From positions 5,138,501 through 5,202,500 of the forward strand of contig NZ_FNTF01000002.1 of the NCBI RefSeq assembly GCF_900105495.1: DNA of 64,000 nt. The letters run 5' to 3'. How positions within the stretch are numbered: the stretch's first letter is position 1; each line of letters begins with the position of its first letter. Under the pieces are notes generated by a model. It saw only the letters and a program-made list of their open reading frames with translations. It made no database searches and was not told where the DNA came from. Source of the DNA: Pseudomonas frederiksbergensis. Lineage in GTDB: Bacteria; Pseudomonadota; Gammaproteobacteria; Pseudomonadales; Pseudomonadaceae. Positions 42,957 to 52,362 of this stretch are shown here, one piece after another. A program made the position numbers and the translations under genes.

Positions 42957-44246
42957 ATGCGCGAAGAGTTGAACCAAGGCCTGATCGATTTCCTCAAGGC
43001 CTCCCCTACCCCATTCCATGCCACCGCCAGCCTTGTTCAGCGCCTGGAAGCGGCAGGCTTTCAACGCCTTGACGAGCGCGAGCCATGGGCCACCGAAGCC
43101 AATGGCCGTTACTACGTAACCCGTAACGACTCATCGATCGTCGCGTTCAAGATGGGCCGTCATTCGCCCCTGCACGGCGGCATTCGCCTGGTTGGCGCGC
43201 ACACCGACAGCCCGTGCCTGCGGGTCAAACCCCAGCCGGAACTGCAACGCCAGGGCTTCTGGCAACTGGGCGTCGAAGTCTATGGCGGCGCATTGCTGGC
43301 GCCATGGTTCGACCGCGACCTGTCCCTGGCCGGCCGCGTGACCTTCCGCCGTGATGGCAAGGTCGAGAGCCAACTGGTCGACTTCAAGGCGCCGATCGCC
43401 ATCATCCCTAACCTTGCCATTCACCTGAACCGTGAAGCCAACATGGGCTGGGCGATCAACGCCCAGACCGAACTGCCGCCGATCCTCGCGCAATTTGCCG
43501 GTGACGAGCGCGTGGACTTCCGTGCCGTGCTCACCGATCAACTTGCCCGCGAACATGGCCTGAACGCCGACGTGGTGCTCGACTATGAGCTGAGCTTCTA
43601 CGACACCCAAAGCGCTGCGGTCATCGGCCTGCATGGCGATTTTATTGCCGGCGCGCGCCTGGACAACCTGCTGTCGTGTTATGCCGGCCTGCAAGCCTTG
43701 CTGACCACCGAAACCGACGAAACCTGCGTGCTGGTCTGCAATGATCACGAAGAAGTCGGTTCCTGCTCGGCCTGCGGTGCCGACGGCCCGATGCTGGAGC
43801 AGACACTGCGTCGCCTGCTGCCTGAAGGCGATGAGTTCGTGCGCACCATTCAGAAGTCCCTGTTGGTCTCGGCTGACAACGCCCACGGCGTGCACCCCAA
43901 CTACGCCGACAAGCACGATGCCAACCACGGTCCGAAACTCAACGCCGGCCCGGTGATCAAGGTCAACAGCAACCAGCGCTACGCCACCAACAGCGAAACC
44001 GCCGGGTTCTTCCGTCACCTGTGCATGGCCGAAGAAGTGCCGGTACAGAGCTTCGTGGTGCGCAGCGACATGGGTTGCGGCTCGACCATCGGCCCGATCA
44101 CCGCCAGCCACCTGGGCGTGCGCACCGTCGACATCGGCCTGCCAACTTTCGCCATGCACTCGATCCGCGAATTGTGCGGCAGCCATGACCTGGCACACCT
44201 GGTCAAAGTGCTGAGCGCGTTTTACGCTTGCCGCGAACTGCCGTAA
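42957..44246 (+). CDS. apeB: M18-family aminopeptidase
   Basis: 429 residues from ATG 42957 (CTGGAG eight bases upstream). Dizinc peptidase of the aspartyl-aminopeptidase family. Metal ligands: His in [15 protein letters not shown], Asp in [14 protein letters not shown], Glu pair in [15 protein letters not shown], Asp in [13 protein letters not shown] and His near [10 protein letters not shown]. It starts [20 protein letters not shown] as in other pseudomonads. Removes N-terminal residues from peptides in the cytoplasm; probably forms a dodecamer. Confidence 0.94.
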   Translation: MREELNQGLIDFLKASPTPFHATASLVQRLEAAGFQRLDEREPWATEANGRYYVTRNDSSIVAFKMGRHSPLHGGIRLVGAHTDSPCLRVKPQPELQRQGFWQLGVEVYGGALLAPWFDRDLSLAGRVTFRRDGKVESQLVDFKAPIAIIPNLAIHLNREANMGWAINAQTELPPILAQFAGDERVDFRAVLTDQLAREHGLNADVVLDYELSFYDTQSAAVIGLHGDFIAGARLDNLLSCYAGLQALLTTETDETCVLVCNDHEEVGSCSACGADGPMLEQTLRRLLPEGDEFVRTIQKSLLVSADNAHGVHPNYADKHDANHGPKLNAGPVIKVNSNQRYATNSETAGFFRHLCMAEEVPVQSFVVRSDMGCGSTIGPITASHLGVRTVDIGLPTFAMHSIRELCGSHDLAHLVKVLSAFYACRELP

Positions 44247-44252
44247 CAAACC

Positions 44253-44388
44253 CTGTGGCGAGGGAGCTTGCTCCCACTGGGCTGCGAAGCAGCCCCGAAT
44301 TCCACTGATGCGGTGTTTCAGGAACACCGCATGTATAGGTGTTTGCGGCTGCTGCGCAACCGAGCGGGAGCAAGCTCCCTCGCCACAG
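44253..44388. repeat. Cloverleaf compound REP, CTGTGGCGAGG family (copy 3)
   Basis: Outer arms CTGTGGCGAGGGAGCTTGCT and its complement enclose GGGCTGC-GAA-GCAGCCC, ATGCGGTGTT-TCAGG-AACACCGCAT and an imperfect CGGCTGC-TGC-GCAACCG. It begins seven bases after apeB. Confidence 0.9.
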
Positions 44389-44475
44389 TGGTCTCGCCGC
44401 TCTCGGATACACCTCACCACCGGTCGCCCAAAAGCCGCCTAGACTTTAACTACCCCTTTGACAAGGCAGTCGCCC

Positions 44476-44652
44476 ATGATCTCGTTATCTTCGTTTCACG
44501 CCATGCTGATTCCAATTCTCTCCGGGATGGTCATGTTGGCAATCGGCTTCAATTTTCGCGATAAAAACCTCGGCGTGTTCGCGATGTGGATCGGCATGTT
44601 GACGATCCTCGCCACCGTGGTTTTCAAGATCCTCGCCAAACTCAACGAATAA
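44476..44652 (+). CDS. Small two-segment membrane protein
   Basis: 58 residues from ATG 44476 with AAGGCAG upstream. Two hydrophobic stretches (FHAMLIPILSGMVMLAIGF and LGVFAMWIGMLTILATVVF) joined by a short charged turn NFRDKN. Codon use is like its neighbours. No domain recognised. Lies in the gap between apeB and the MscS-type channel, same strand. Confidence 0.55.
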   Translation: MISLSSFHAMLIPILSGMVMLAIGFNFRDKNLGVFAMWIGMLTILATVVFKILAKLNE

Positions 44653-44730
44653 ATCCCCAGCCCTGGCTCGCATTGATTTTGACGGGCTCGTACACTCGGT
44701 CGATCTGCTCATTCCAAGGTTGACCGCCTA

Positions 44731-46884
44731 GTGTTCGCTCGTCTTTTTGCCCTGCCATGTTTGTTCCTTGTCTGCCTCATGACGCTGCTGCCGATGACGC
44801 CTGCCCAGGCGGTCGGCTTGCCTGGCCTGCTCAACAGCTCGGCAAAACAGCCTGAGGCGCAAGAGCCCTTGGGACAATCCCTGGACGAAGTCATCAAGTC
44901 GCTGGAGAACGATCAGCAACGCGCCCAATTGCTGGCGGATCTGAAGAAGCTGCGCGACGCCACCAAAAAGGCCCAGCCGGTCGCCGAAGCAGGCGTACTG
45001 GGACTGATCGGTGGCACCCTGGCCAGTTTCGAAAAACAGTTTTCAGGCGCGGACAGCCCTCTCACGCGCTGGTCTGAAGAATTCAAACTGGCTGAGGATG
45101 AACTGACAGCGCTGGTGCTGCCGGCCAATGAATGGCTGCCGATCATCTTTGCCTTCGCCCTGATCCTGATGCTCTGGAGCTTGCTGGCGGCGGCGCTGAT
45201 CTGGATCAGCCACCGGGTGCGGATGCGCTTCGGCCTCACCGAAGAACTGCCGCAGCACCCCAAGGCCCTGGACATGTTGCGCTTCGCCCTGCGCAAACTC
45301 GGACCGTGGCTGATTGCGTTGGTCATCACGGTCTACATGAGCTACGCCCTGCCTTCGTCATTGGGCAAAAGCCTGGCCATGGTGCTGGCGTATGCGCTGG
45401 TGGTCGGCACCTGTTTTTCGGCAATCTGCGTGATCGCCTTTTCGCTGCTCGACGGCCCACACCGCCACCGCGCCCTGCACATCCTGCGGCATCAAGCCTT
45501 TCGGCCCCTGTGGCTGATCGGCAGTTTCGCCGCCTTCGGTGAAGCCCTGAGCGATCCGCGCCTGGTCGAAAGCCTTGGCAGTCATTTGGCTCACACCGCC
45601 GCGACAGTCGCCAACGTACTGGCGGCGTTGTCCACGGGGATGTTCATCCTGCGGTTCCGTCGCCCCATCGCCCACTTGATCCGCAACCAACCGTTGTCCC
45701 GGCGCCTGACCCGCCGCGCCCTCAGCGACACGATCGAAATTCTCGGCACCTTCTGGTACGTGCCGGCGCTGGTGCTGGTGGGGATTTCGCTGTTCGCCAC
45801 GTTCGTCTCGGCCGGCGATACCAGCACCGCATTGCGTCAGTCGCTGATTTGCACCGTGCTGCTGGTGTTGTGCATGGTCATCAATGGCCTGGTGCGCCGC
45901 CATTCACTCAAGCCACAGCGCAGCGTGAAGCGTCATGCCCTGTATTCGGATCGCCTGAAAAGCTTTTTCTACACACTCGCCCACCTGGTGGTCTGGCTGG
46001 CGTTCATCGAACTCGGCCTGCGGGTCTGGGGCATGTCGCTGATCAGCTTCACCGAAGGCGAAGGGCATGAAGTCAGCGTCAAACTGTTCAGCCTCGGCGG
46101 CACGCTGATTTTTGCCTGGCTGATCTGGATTCTCAGCGACACCGCCGTGCACCACGCCCTCACCCGCTCGCGCAAAGGCCTGGCGAATGCCCGCGCACAG
46201 ACAATGATGCCGTTGATTCGCAATGTGTTGTTCGTGGCGATTTTCATCATTGCGCTGATTGTTGCCTTGGCAAACATGGGCATGAACGTCACCCCCTTGC
46301 TGGCCGGTGCCGGCGTGATCGGCCTGGCCATCGGATTCGGCGCACAGTCGCTGGTGGCGGACCTGATCACCGGGCTGTTCATCATCATCGAAGACTCGCT
46401 GGCCATCGACGACTACGTGGACGTTGGCGGCCACCTGGGCACTGTCGAAGGGCTGACCATTCGTACCGTGCGCCTGCGGGACATTGACGGCATCGTCCAT
46501 ACCATTCCGTTCAGCGAAATCAAAAGCATCAAGAACTATTCCCGGGAATTCGGCTACGCGATTTTCCGGGTGGCGATACCTTCCAACATGGACATCGATA
46601 ACGCGATCAAACTGATGCGCGACGTCGGCCAGAAGATGCGCACCGATCCACTGCAACGGCGCAACATCTGGTCGCCCCTGGAGATCCAGGGTGTCGAGAG
46701 TTTTGAGTCAGGCAACGCAATTCTTCGCGCCCGGTTCAAGACCGCGCCGATCAAGCAATGGGAAGTGTCCCGAGCGTTCAACCTGTCGCTCAAGCGGCAC
46801 CTGGACGAAGCCGGATTCGACCTGGCGACACCACGCATGAGCGTGCAGGTGATCACCGCGGGCGGCGGCCAAGTGACGGGCTAA
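44731..46884 (+). CDS. Large MscS-family mechanosensitive channel
   Basis: 717 residues from GTG 44731. A signal peptide (MFARLFALPCLFLVCLMTLL, cleavage near AQA) is followed by a periplasmic helical region with heptads (SLENDQQRAQLLADLKKLRD). About nine to ten membrane segments come next, then the MscS pore helix (VTPLLAGAGVIGLAIGFGAQ) and beta domain (ALDDYVDV-like LAIDDYVDVGGHLGTVEGLT, RTVRLRDIDGIVHTIPFSEI). It resembles E. coli YbiO/YnaI-type large channels. Opens under membrane tension to release solutes on osmotic downshock. Confidence 0.9.
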   Translation: MFARLFALPCLFLVCLMTLLPMTPAQAVGLPGLLNSSAKQPEAQEPLGQSLDEVIKSLENDQQRAQLLADLKKLRDATKKAQPVAEAGVLGLIGGTLASFEKQFSGADSPLTRWSEEFKLAEDELTALVLPANEWLPIIFAFALILMLWSLLAAALIWISHRVRMRFGLTEELPQHPKALDMLRFALRKLGPWLIALVITVYMSYALPSSLGKSLAMVLAYALVVGTCFSAICVIAFSLLDGPHRHRALHILRHQAFRPLWLIGSFAAFGEALSDPRLVESLGSHLAHTAATVANVLAALSTGMFILRFRRPIAHLIRNQPLSRRLTRRALSDTIEILGTFWYVPALVLVGISLFATFVSAGDTSTALRQSLICTVLLVLCMVINGLVRRHSLKPQRSVKRHALYSDRLKSFFYTLAHLVVWLAFIELGLRVWGMSLISFTEGEGHEVSVKLFSLGGTLIFAWLIWILSDTAVHHALTRSRKGLANARAQTMMPLIRNVLFVAIFIIALIVALANMGMNVTPLLAGAGVIGLAIGFGAQSLVADLITGLFIIIEDSLAIDDYVDVGGHLGTVEGLTIRTVRLRDIDGIVHTIPFSEIKSIKNYSREFGYAIFRVAIPSNMDIDNAIKLMRDVGQKMRTDPLQRRNIWSPLEIQGVESFESGNAILRARFKTAPIKQWEVSRAFNLSLKRHLDEAGFDLATPRMSVQVITAGGGQVTG

Positions 46885-46911
46885 TCCTCGCCACAACTAC
46901 AAACGGCAGGC

Positions 46912-46945
46912 AAAAAAAATCCCCGAACCAGTCGGGGATTTTTTA
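46912..46945. terminator. Two-way terminator between the MscS-type gene and deaD
   Basis: AAAAAAATCCCCGA-ACCAG-TCGGGGATTTTTT: GC stem between A and T tracts, serving both convergent genes. Confidence 0.92.
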
Positions 46946-46972
46946 TGTTCGATCAATCAGCCCGAGAGCGGA

Positions 46973-48646
46973 TCAATCTTCGCGATAGCGACGCAGCTTC
47001 AACTGCTTGCCAGCAACGCGAGTGTCCTTCAGCTTGGTCAGCAGACGCTCCAGACCATCTTCCGGCAGCTCAACGAGGCTGAAGCTGTCACGCACCTGGA
47101 TGCGACCGATTGCTTCGCGAGCCAGACCACCCTCATTGAGGATAGCGCCCAGCAGGTTCTTGGCAGCGATACCATCACGCGCACCCAGCGCGGTACGGCA
47201 ACGAGCACGACCTTCGGCCAATGGAACCGGAGCACGACGCTCACGATCACCACGGTCCGGACGATCACCGGTACGCTCTGGACGATCGCCACGCGGTGCG
47301 TTGTTCGGCACCAGTGGACGTTCTTTCTCGATGGCTGCCAGGGTCAACGCCTGAGCGTTGGTTGCCTTGCGCAGCAGAGCAGCGGCCAGTGCACGCGGAG
47401 TGCAACCGATGTCGGCAGTCAGGCGATCCAGCAGATCACCGTGAGTCGATTCGGCATCAGCCACCAGCGGCGACAGGCTGTTGGTCAGTTTCTTGATGCG
47501 GGCATCGAGAACAGCCTGAGCGTCCGGCAGGCGGACTTCGGCAACTTTCTGACCGGTTACACGCTCGATCACTTGCAGCATGCGGCGCTCACGCGGAGTC
47601 ACCAGCAGCAGTGCACGACCTTCGCGACCGGCACGGCCGGTACGGCCGATACGGTGAACGTAGGATTCTGGATCGTACGGCATGTCAACGTTGAACACGT
47701 GAGTGATGCGCGGAACGTCCAGACCACGAGCAGCAACGTCGGTCGCCACAACGATGTCCAGACGGCCATCCTTGAGGGATTCGATCACGCGCTCACGTTG
47801 GTTCTGAGCAATGTCACCGTTCAGCGCAGCGGCTTTGTAGCCTTTGGCTTCCAGGGCACTGGCCAGGTCCAGGGTCGCTTGCTTGGTGCGCACGAACATG
47901 ATCAGGGCATCGAAGTCTTCAACTTCCAGCAGGCTCAATACAGCCGAGGTCTTCTGGTCAGCGTGAACCAACAGGTGAGCCTGTTCGATCGCGGTAACGG
48001 TCTGAGTCTTGGTCTGGATCTTCACGTGTTGCGGATCGCGCAGATGGCGCTCGGCAATGGCACGGATCGACTGCGGCAAGGTAGCCGAGAACAATACGGT
48101 CTGACGGGTTGGAGGCAAGGCCTTGAAGATAACTTCGAGGTCGTCCATGAAACCCAGCTTGAGCATTTCGTCCGCTTCGTCGAGAACCAGGTGGTTCACG
48201 GTCGACAGAACTTTTTCGTCGCGACGCAGGTGGTCGCACAGACGGCCCGGAGTGGCGACAACGATCTGTGCACCATTACGGATTGCTTTCAGTTGTGGGC
48301 CCATAGGGGCGCCGCCGTAAACGGCCACAACGGTAACGCCCGGCATTTGCTTGGCGTAGGTTTCGAAAGCGGTTGCTACTTGCAGCGCCAACTCACGGGT
48401 TGGCGCCAGGATCAGGGCTTGCGGCTCGCGCTTAGCAGGATCGATGCGATGCAGGATCGGCAGGGCGAACGCAGCGGTTTTACCCGTACCGGTTTGCGCC
48501 TGACCAATCATGTCGTGACCGGCCATGATGATCGGGATCGATTGCTGCTGAATAGCCGAAGGTTCTTCGTAGCCAGTCGCGATGACGGCTGCAAGAATGT
48601 TCGGATTAAGATTAAAAGCGGCGAAGCCGCCGGTTTCCTGGGTCAT
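46973..48646 (-). CDS. deaD: DEAD-box RNA helicase DeaD/CsdA
   Basis: 557 residues from ATG 48646. Helicase motifs in order: AQTGTGKTAAF (I), PTRELALQ (Ia), TPGRL (Ib), LDEADEML (II), FSATLP (III), IMFVRTK (IV), ATDVAARGLDVPRI (V) and HRIGRTGRAGR (VI). After an Arg/Asp-rich stretch (RGDRPERTGDRPDRGDRERR) comes a DbpA-like RNA-binding domain ending KDTRVAGKQLKLRRYRED. Unwinds rRNA and mRNA structure, important in cold growth and 50S assembly. Confidence 0.95.
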   Translation of the reverse strand: MTQETGGFAAFNLNPNILAAVIATGYEEPSAIQQQSIPIIMAGHDMIGQAQTGTGKTAAFALPILHRIDPAKREPQALILAPTRELALQVATAFETYAKQMPGVTVVAVYGGAPMGPQLKAIRNGAQIVVATPGRLCDHLRRDEKVLSTVNHLVLDEADEMLKLGFMDDLEVIFKALPPTRQTVLFSATLPQSIRAIAERHLRDPQHVKIQTKTQTVTAIEQAHLLVHADQKTSAVLSLLEVEDFDALIMFVRTKQATLDLASALEAKGYKAAALNGDIAQNQRERVIESLKDGRLDIVVATDVAARGLDVPRITHVFNVDMPYDPESYVHRIGRTGRAGREGRALLLVTPRERRMLQVIERVTGQKVAEVRLPDAQAVLDARIKKLTNSLSPLVADAESTHGDLLDRLTADIGCTPRALAAALLRKATNAQALTLAAIEKERPLVPNNAPRGDRPERTGDRPDRGDRERRAPVPLAEGRARCRTALGARDGIAAKNLLGAILNEGGLAREAIGRIQVRDSFSLVELPEDGLERLLTKLKDTRVAGKQLKLRRYRED

Positions 48647-49067
48647 GGGTCTGCCTCTAAGTGCATCCGCAAAGACCCATGCTCCAAAGCTGCGCATGCC
48701 GTGTAAGACTCAAGAGTCGCCCTGGCTGCTTTGTCGGCGGGGATTTGCGAAAACGAATGAATGAAAAAGATTCGTCAAGGGAGAGTCCGCTGTGCGGACG
48801 TGCAGCCGAAGCTGACTTCGGGGAATTGCGCTACCTAAACGCGGCCTGGTTAAAGGCCGGCGCGCACTATACCGGAATTCGCTCAAAAAGGGAGCTTTAT
48901 TTGTCGGAAAAGTGCGGTGTTTAGCGTTCTGTCACACGCTTTGCGGACAATCGGACAACAGTCTATTTTTCAAAGGCCCAGCCCTGCTGACGATCGCGCT
49001 AAAACGGTTCACCCTTGTCACGCAGACCTGCTGCCTGACATCCCTTCCCCGCCCGAGGAAATACACC
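48647..49067. promoter_or_regulatory. 421-bp gap with a probable long deaD leader
   Basis: No gene seen. On the minus strand the deaD leader contains several short GC palindromes (for example GTCCGC-TGT-GCGGAC at 48785-48799 and GGCCTGGTTAAAGGCC at 48843-48858). Long structured leaders are usual for cold-shock helicase genes. The plus-strand side carries the crotonase ribosome site CCGAGGAA. Confidence 0.5.
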
Positions 49068-49859
49068 ATGAATCAGCCCTGCTCCAGCCGTGTGAGCCGT
49101 GAACGGCACGGTCACGTCCTGATGATCGGCCTGGATCGAGTGGCCAAACGCAACGCCTTCGATCTCGACTTGCTCAACGAACTGAGCCTGGCCTATGGCG
49201 AGTTCGAGGCCGACAGCGAAGCGCGGGTGGCAGTGGTGTTCGGCCACGGTGAGCATTTCACCGCAGGGCTCGATTTGGTCAGCGCCAGCGCGGCCCTGGC
49301 TGACGGCTGGCAGGCACCGCCCGGCGGCTGCGATCCGTGGGGGGTGTTCGCCGGCCCCAGGGTGAGCAAACCGGTGATTGTCGCCGCGCAAGGCTACTGC
49401 CTGACCATCGGTATCGAATTGATGCTGGCCGCCGACATCAACCTCTGCGCCAGCAATACCCGTTTCGCCCAGAAAGAAGTGCAACGCGGGCTCTTCCCGT
49501 TCGGCGGCGCCACGTTGCGCCTGCATCAGGTCGCTGGCTGGGGCAATGCCATGCGCTGGCTGCTGACCGGTGATGACTTCGATGCCCATGAGGCGTTGCA
49601 CCTGGGGTTGGTGCAGGAAGTGATGGCCAGCGAGGACCTGCTGCCACGGGCGATTGAATTGGCTGAGCGGATTGCCCGGCAAGCGCCGCTTGGGGTTCGG
49701 GCGACGTTGATGTCTGCAAGGCAGGCGCGTTATGAAGGGGAAACCGCGGCGGCCCAGGCATTGCCGCCGATGGTGAAGAAGTTGCTGGCCAGTGAAGATG
49801 CCAAGGAAGGCGTGCGGTCGATGATCGAGAAGCGACCCGGAGTCTTCAAAGGCTGCTGA
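49068..49859 (+). CDS. Crotonase / enoyl-CoA hydratase family protein
   Basis: 263 residues from ATG 49068 (GAGGAA 9 bases upstream). Crotonase fold: first oxyanion loop GEHFTAGLDLVS and second VAAQGYCLTIGIELMLAADI. The usual catalytic Glu of hydratases is not evident in the second loop (reading LFPFGGATLRLHQVAG where hydratases have E-x-x-x-G). It may therefore catalyse isomerisation or hydrolysis. Cytoplasmic, single gene, divergent from deaD. Substrate not predictable. Confidence 0.82.
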   Translation: MNQPCSSRVSRERHGHVLMIGLDRVAKRNAFDLDLLNELSLAYGEFEADSEARVAVVFGHGEHFTAGLDLVSASAALADGWQAPPGGCDPWGVFAGPRVSKPVIVAAQGYCLTIGIELMLAADINLCASNTRFAQKEVQRGLFPFGGATLRLHQVAGWGNAMRWLLTGDDFDAHEALHLGLVQEVMASEDLLPRAIELAERIARQAPLGVRATLMSARQARYEGETAAAQALPPMVKKLLASEDAKEGVRSMIEKRPGVFKGC

Positions 49860-49871
49860 CACGCCGGCTTT

Positions 49872-49986
49872 TGTGGCGAGGGAGCTTGCTCCCGCTGGGC
49901 TGCGAAGCGGCCCCGAAAATCCTGGCAATCCATGGAGATTTTGTGAGTGCTGCGCACTCAAGCGGGAGCAAGCTCCCTCGCCACAG
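49872..49986. repeat. Cloverleaf compound REP, CTGTGGCGAGG family (copy 4)
   Basis: Outer arms TGTGGCGAGGGAGCTTGCTC / mate enclose GGGCTGC-GAA-GCGGCCC, AAAATC...GATTTT with inner TGG-CAAT-CCA, and TGAGTGC-TGC-GCACTCA. The order of the outer hairpins is the reverse of copy 2. Lies between convergent genes. Confidence 0.9.
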
Positions 49987-50001
49987 TTATCTCACCAGCC
50001 T

Positions 50002-50757
50002 TCACGTCGCCGGGCGGATTGCCTTGATCAATGACTGCAACGAATACCCCAACCGCGGCGCCAGCCCTTCGGCGCGGGCGATCAGGCCGTTCATGTCCAG
50101 TTCCTGATCCAGCTCCGAAGGCACGAGCAGAATCACATTGCCCTCCTTCACCGGCAGCTCCCAGTAATGCCGGTGATAGAGCCCGCGAAACAATGCGGCG
50201 CCCAACGGCTTGCCATCATCGGTGGCCCACTGGTTGATCACCAGCCAACCACCCGGGTTCAGGCGTTTTTGACAGTTTTCCAGGAAATTCCACGCCAGAT
50301 GCCCGACACCTGGCCCGACATCGGTGTAGAGGTCGACAAAAATCAGATCCGCCGGCTCAGCGGTATCGAGCAGCTCCAGCGCATCGCCCACCCGGATATA
50401 CAGTCGCGGATCGTCATCCAGCCCAAGGTATTCAATGGCCAGGCGCGGCACGTCAGGGCGCAACTCGATGGCTTCGACGTCTTCCAGCGGCAGGAACTTG
50501 AGGCAGGCCTGGGTCAGTGTGCCGGCACCGAGGCCGAGGAACAGCGCGCTTTCCGGCTGCTCGTGGCACAACGCGCCAATCAGCATCGCCCGGGTGTAAT
50601 CGTATTCGAGCCAGCTCGGATCAGCCGTGAACACGCAGCTCTGTTCGATGGCATCACCGAACTCGAGAAAACGGTAATCGGCCACTTCCAGCACGCGAAT
50701 CACGCCGAACTCATCCTGTACCTCGGCGAGCAGATGCTCGACGCGCTCCTCAGTCAT
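50002..50757 (-). CDS. Spermidine-synthase-like methyltransferase-fold protein
   Basis: 251 residues from ATG 50757, with AGGAGA five bases upstream. Class I Rossmann fold with ALFLGLGAGTLTQACLKFLP (nucleotide-binding loop), VEAIELRPDVPRLA (acidic end of strand 2) and DLIFVDLYTDVG in place of the catalytic loop. It matches the spermidine-synthase superfamily in pattern (Glu in the second strand), but the N-terminal domain is shortened. True aminopropyl transfer is uncertain. Convergent with the crotonase gene and divergent from the DAHP synthase gene. Confidence 0.75.
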   Translation of the reverse strand: MTEERVEHLLAEVQDEFGVIRVLEVADYRFLEFGDAIEQSCVFTADPSWLEYDYTRAMLIGALCHEQPESALFLGLGAGTLTQACLKFLPLEDVEAIELRPDVPRLAIEYLGLDDDPRLYIRVGDALELLDTAEPADLIFVDLYTDVGPGVGHLAWNFLENCQKRLNPGGWLVINQWATDDGKPLGAALFRGLYHRHYWELPVKEGNVILLVPSELDQELDMNGLIARAEGLAPRLGYSLQSLIKAIRPAT

Positions 50758-50906
50758 TTCGTCTCCTGATCGTCGCCGTACCCGGCAACGTACTAAAACC
50801 GCGGAGTGGCGCGGCAAAAGCGCGATTGTCCGCGAAGCGACGGGAACAGGTCACGCACTAATTGCTGATAACATGACCGTCCGAGCGTAAAACACTAGAG
50901 ACCGTG

Positions 50907-52253
50907 ATGAGCCAACCCTGGAGCCCTGACAGCTGGCGCGCCCTGCCGATCCAGCAACAACCCCGTTACCCCGACGCAGCGCATTTGCTGCACGTCGAGC
51001 AAACGCTGGCCAGTTACCCGCCGCTGGTGTTTGCCGGTGAAGCCCGGGAGTTGCGCCGTCAGTTTGCCGAAGTGACCCAGGGCCGCGCGTTTCTGCTGCA
51101 GGGCGGCGACTGTGCCGAAAGTTTTGCCGAGTTCTCCGCCGCGAAAATCCGCGACACCTTTAAAGTGCTGCTGCAAATGGCGATCGTCATGACCTTCGCC
51201 GCCGGTTGCCCGGTGGTCAAGGTCGGGCGCATGGCCGGTCAGTTCGCCAAGCCGCGTTCGGCCAACGATGAAACCATCGACGGCGTCACCCTGCCGGCCT
51301 ACCGTGGCGACATCGTCAACGGTATCGGCTTCGACGAAAAAAGCCGCGTGCCGGACCCGGAACGCCTGCTGCAGTCCTATCACCAGTCCACCGCGACCCT
51401 GAACCTGTTGCGCGCCTTCGCCCAGGGCGGCTTTGCCGATCTGCATCAAGTGCACAAATGGAACCTGGACTTCATCGCCAACTCGGCGCTGGCGGAAAAA
51501 TACAGCCACCTGGCCGATCGCATCGATGAAACCCTGGCGTTCATGCGCGCCTGCGGCATGGACAGCTCGCCGCAACTGCGCGAAACCAGTTTCTTCACCG
51601 CCCACGAAGCGCTGCTGCTGAACTACGAAGAAGCCTTCGTGCGTCGCGACAGCCTGACCAACGATTACTACGATTGCTCGGCGCACATGCTGTGGATCGG
51701 CGACCGCACCCGCCAGCTCGACGGCGCACACGTCGAGTTCCTGCGGGGCGTGAACAATCCAATCGGGGTCAAAGTCGGCCCCAGCATGAACCCCGAAGAC
51801 CTGATTCGCCTGATCGACGTGCTCAACCCGGACAACGATCCTGGCCGTCTGAACCTGATTGCGCGGATGGGCGCGAACAAGGTCGGCGATCACCTGCCGC
51901 AACTGATCCGTGCCGTACAGCGCGAAGGCAAGCAGGTGCTGTGGAGTTCCGATCCGATGCACGGCAACACCATCAAGGCCAGCAGCGGCTACAAGACCCG
52001 CGACTTTGCGCAGATTCTTGGTGAGGTGAAGCAGTTCTTCCAGGTTCACGAAGCCGAAGGCACGTATGCCGGCGGCATCCACATCGAGATGACCGGGCAG
52101 AATGTCACTGAGTGCATTGGTGGGGCGCGGCCGATTACCGAAGACGGGTTGTCGGATCGGTATCACACCCATTGCGACCCGCGGATGAATGCCGATCAGT
52201 CGCTGGAGTTGGCGTTTTTGATTGCCGAGACGCTGAAGCAAGTCCGACGCTAA
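50907..52253 (+). CDS. Class II 3-deoxy-7-phosphoheptulonate (DAHP) synthase
   Basis: First step of the shikimate pathway: PEP plus erythrose-4-phosphate to DAHP. 448 residues from ATG 50907. Class II (plant-like, AroA-II) signatures: [16 protein letters not shown] with metal Cys, [63 protein letters not shown] and [20 protein letters not shown]. Metal ligands Cys, His, Glu and Asp (HCDPRMN) are all present. Such enzymes act beside class I AroF/G/H in pseudomonads. Confidence 0.95.
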   Translation: MSQPWSPDSWRALPIQQQPRYPDAAHLLHVEQTLASYPPLVFAGEARELRRQFAEVTQGRAFLLQGGDCAESFAEFSAAKIRDTFKVLLQMAIVMTFAAGCPVVKVGRMAGQFAKPRSANDETIDGVTLPAYRGDIVNGIGFDEKSRVPDPERLLQSYHQSTATLNLLRAFAQGGFADLHQVHKWNLDFIANSALAEKYSHLADRIDETLAFMRACGMDSSPQLRETSFFTAHEALLLNYEEAFVRRDSLTNDYYDCSAHMLWIGDRTRQLDGAHVEFLRGVNNPIGVKVGPSMNPEDLIRLIDVLNPDNDPGRLNLIARMGANKVGDHLPQLIRAVQREGKQVLWSSDPMHGNTIKASSGYKTRDFAQILGEVKQFFQVHEAEGTYAGGIHIEMTGQNVTECIGGARPITEDGLSDRYHTHCDPRMNADQSLELAFLIAETLKQVRR

Positions 52254-52255
52254 AT

Positions 52256-52357
52256 GATCGTTCCCACGCTCTGCGTGGGAATGCAGCCCGTGACGCTCCG
52301 CGTCACTGGACGCGGAGCGTCCCTAGAGGCGTTCCCACGCAGAGCGTGGGAACGATC
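52256..52357. repeat. Four-hairpin dispersed repeat, GATCGTTCCCACGC family (copy 4)
   Basis: Internal hairpins GTGACGCTCCGCGTCAC then GGACGCGGAGCGTCC, i.e. opposite order to copy 3. Begins three bases after the DAHP synthase stop and ends six bases before the YcaQ-type gene end. Confidence 0.9.
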
Positions 52358-52362
52358 GGTGC

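Noticed and set aside
50895..52241. Open frame of 448 codons on the minus strand
   Set aside because: Shadow of the class II DAHP synthase gene, which has full family motifs.
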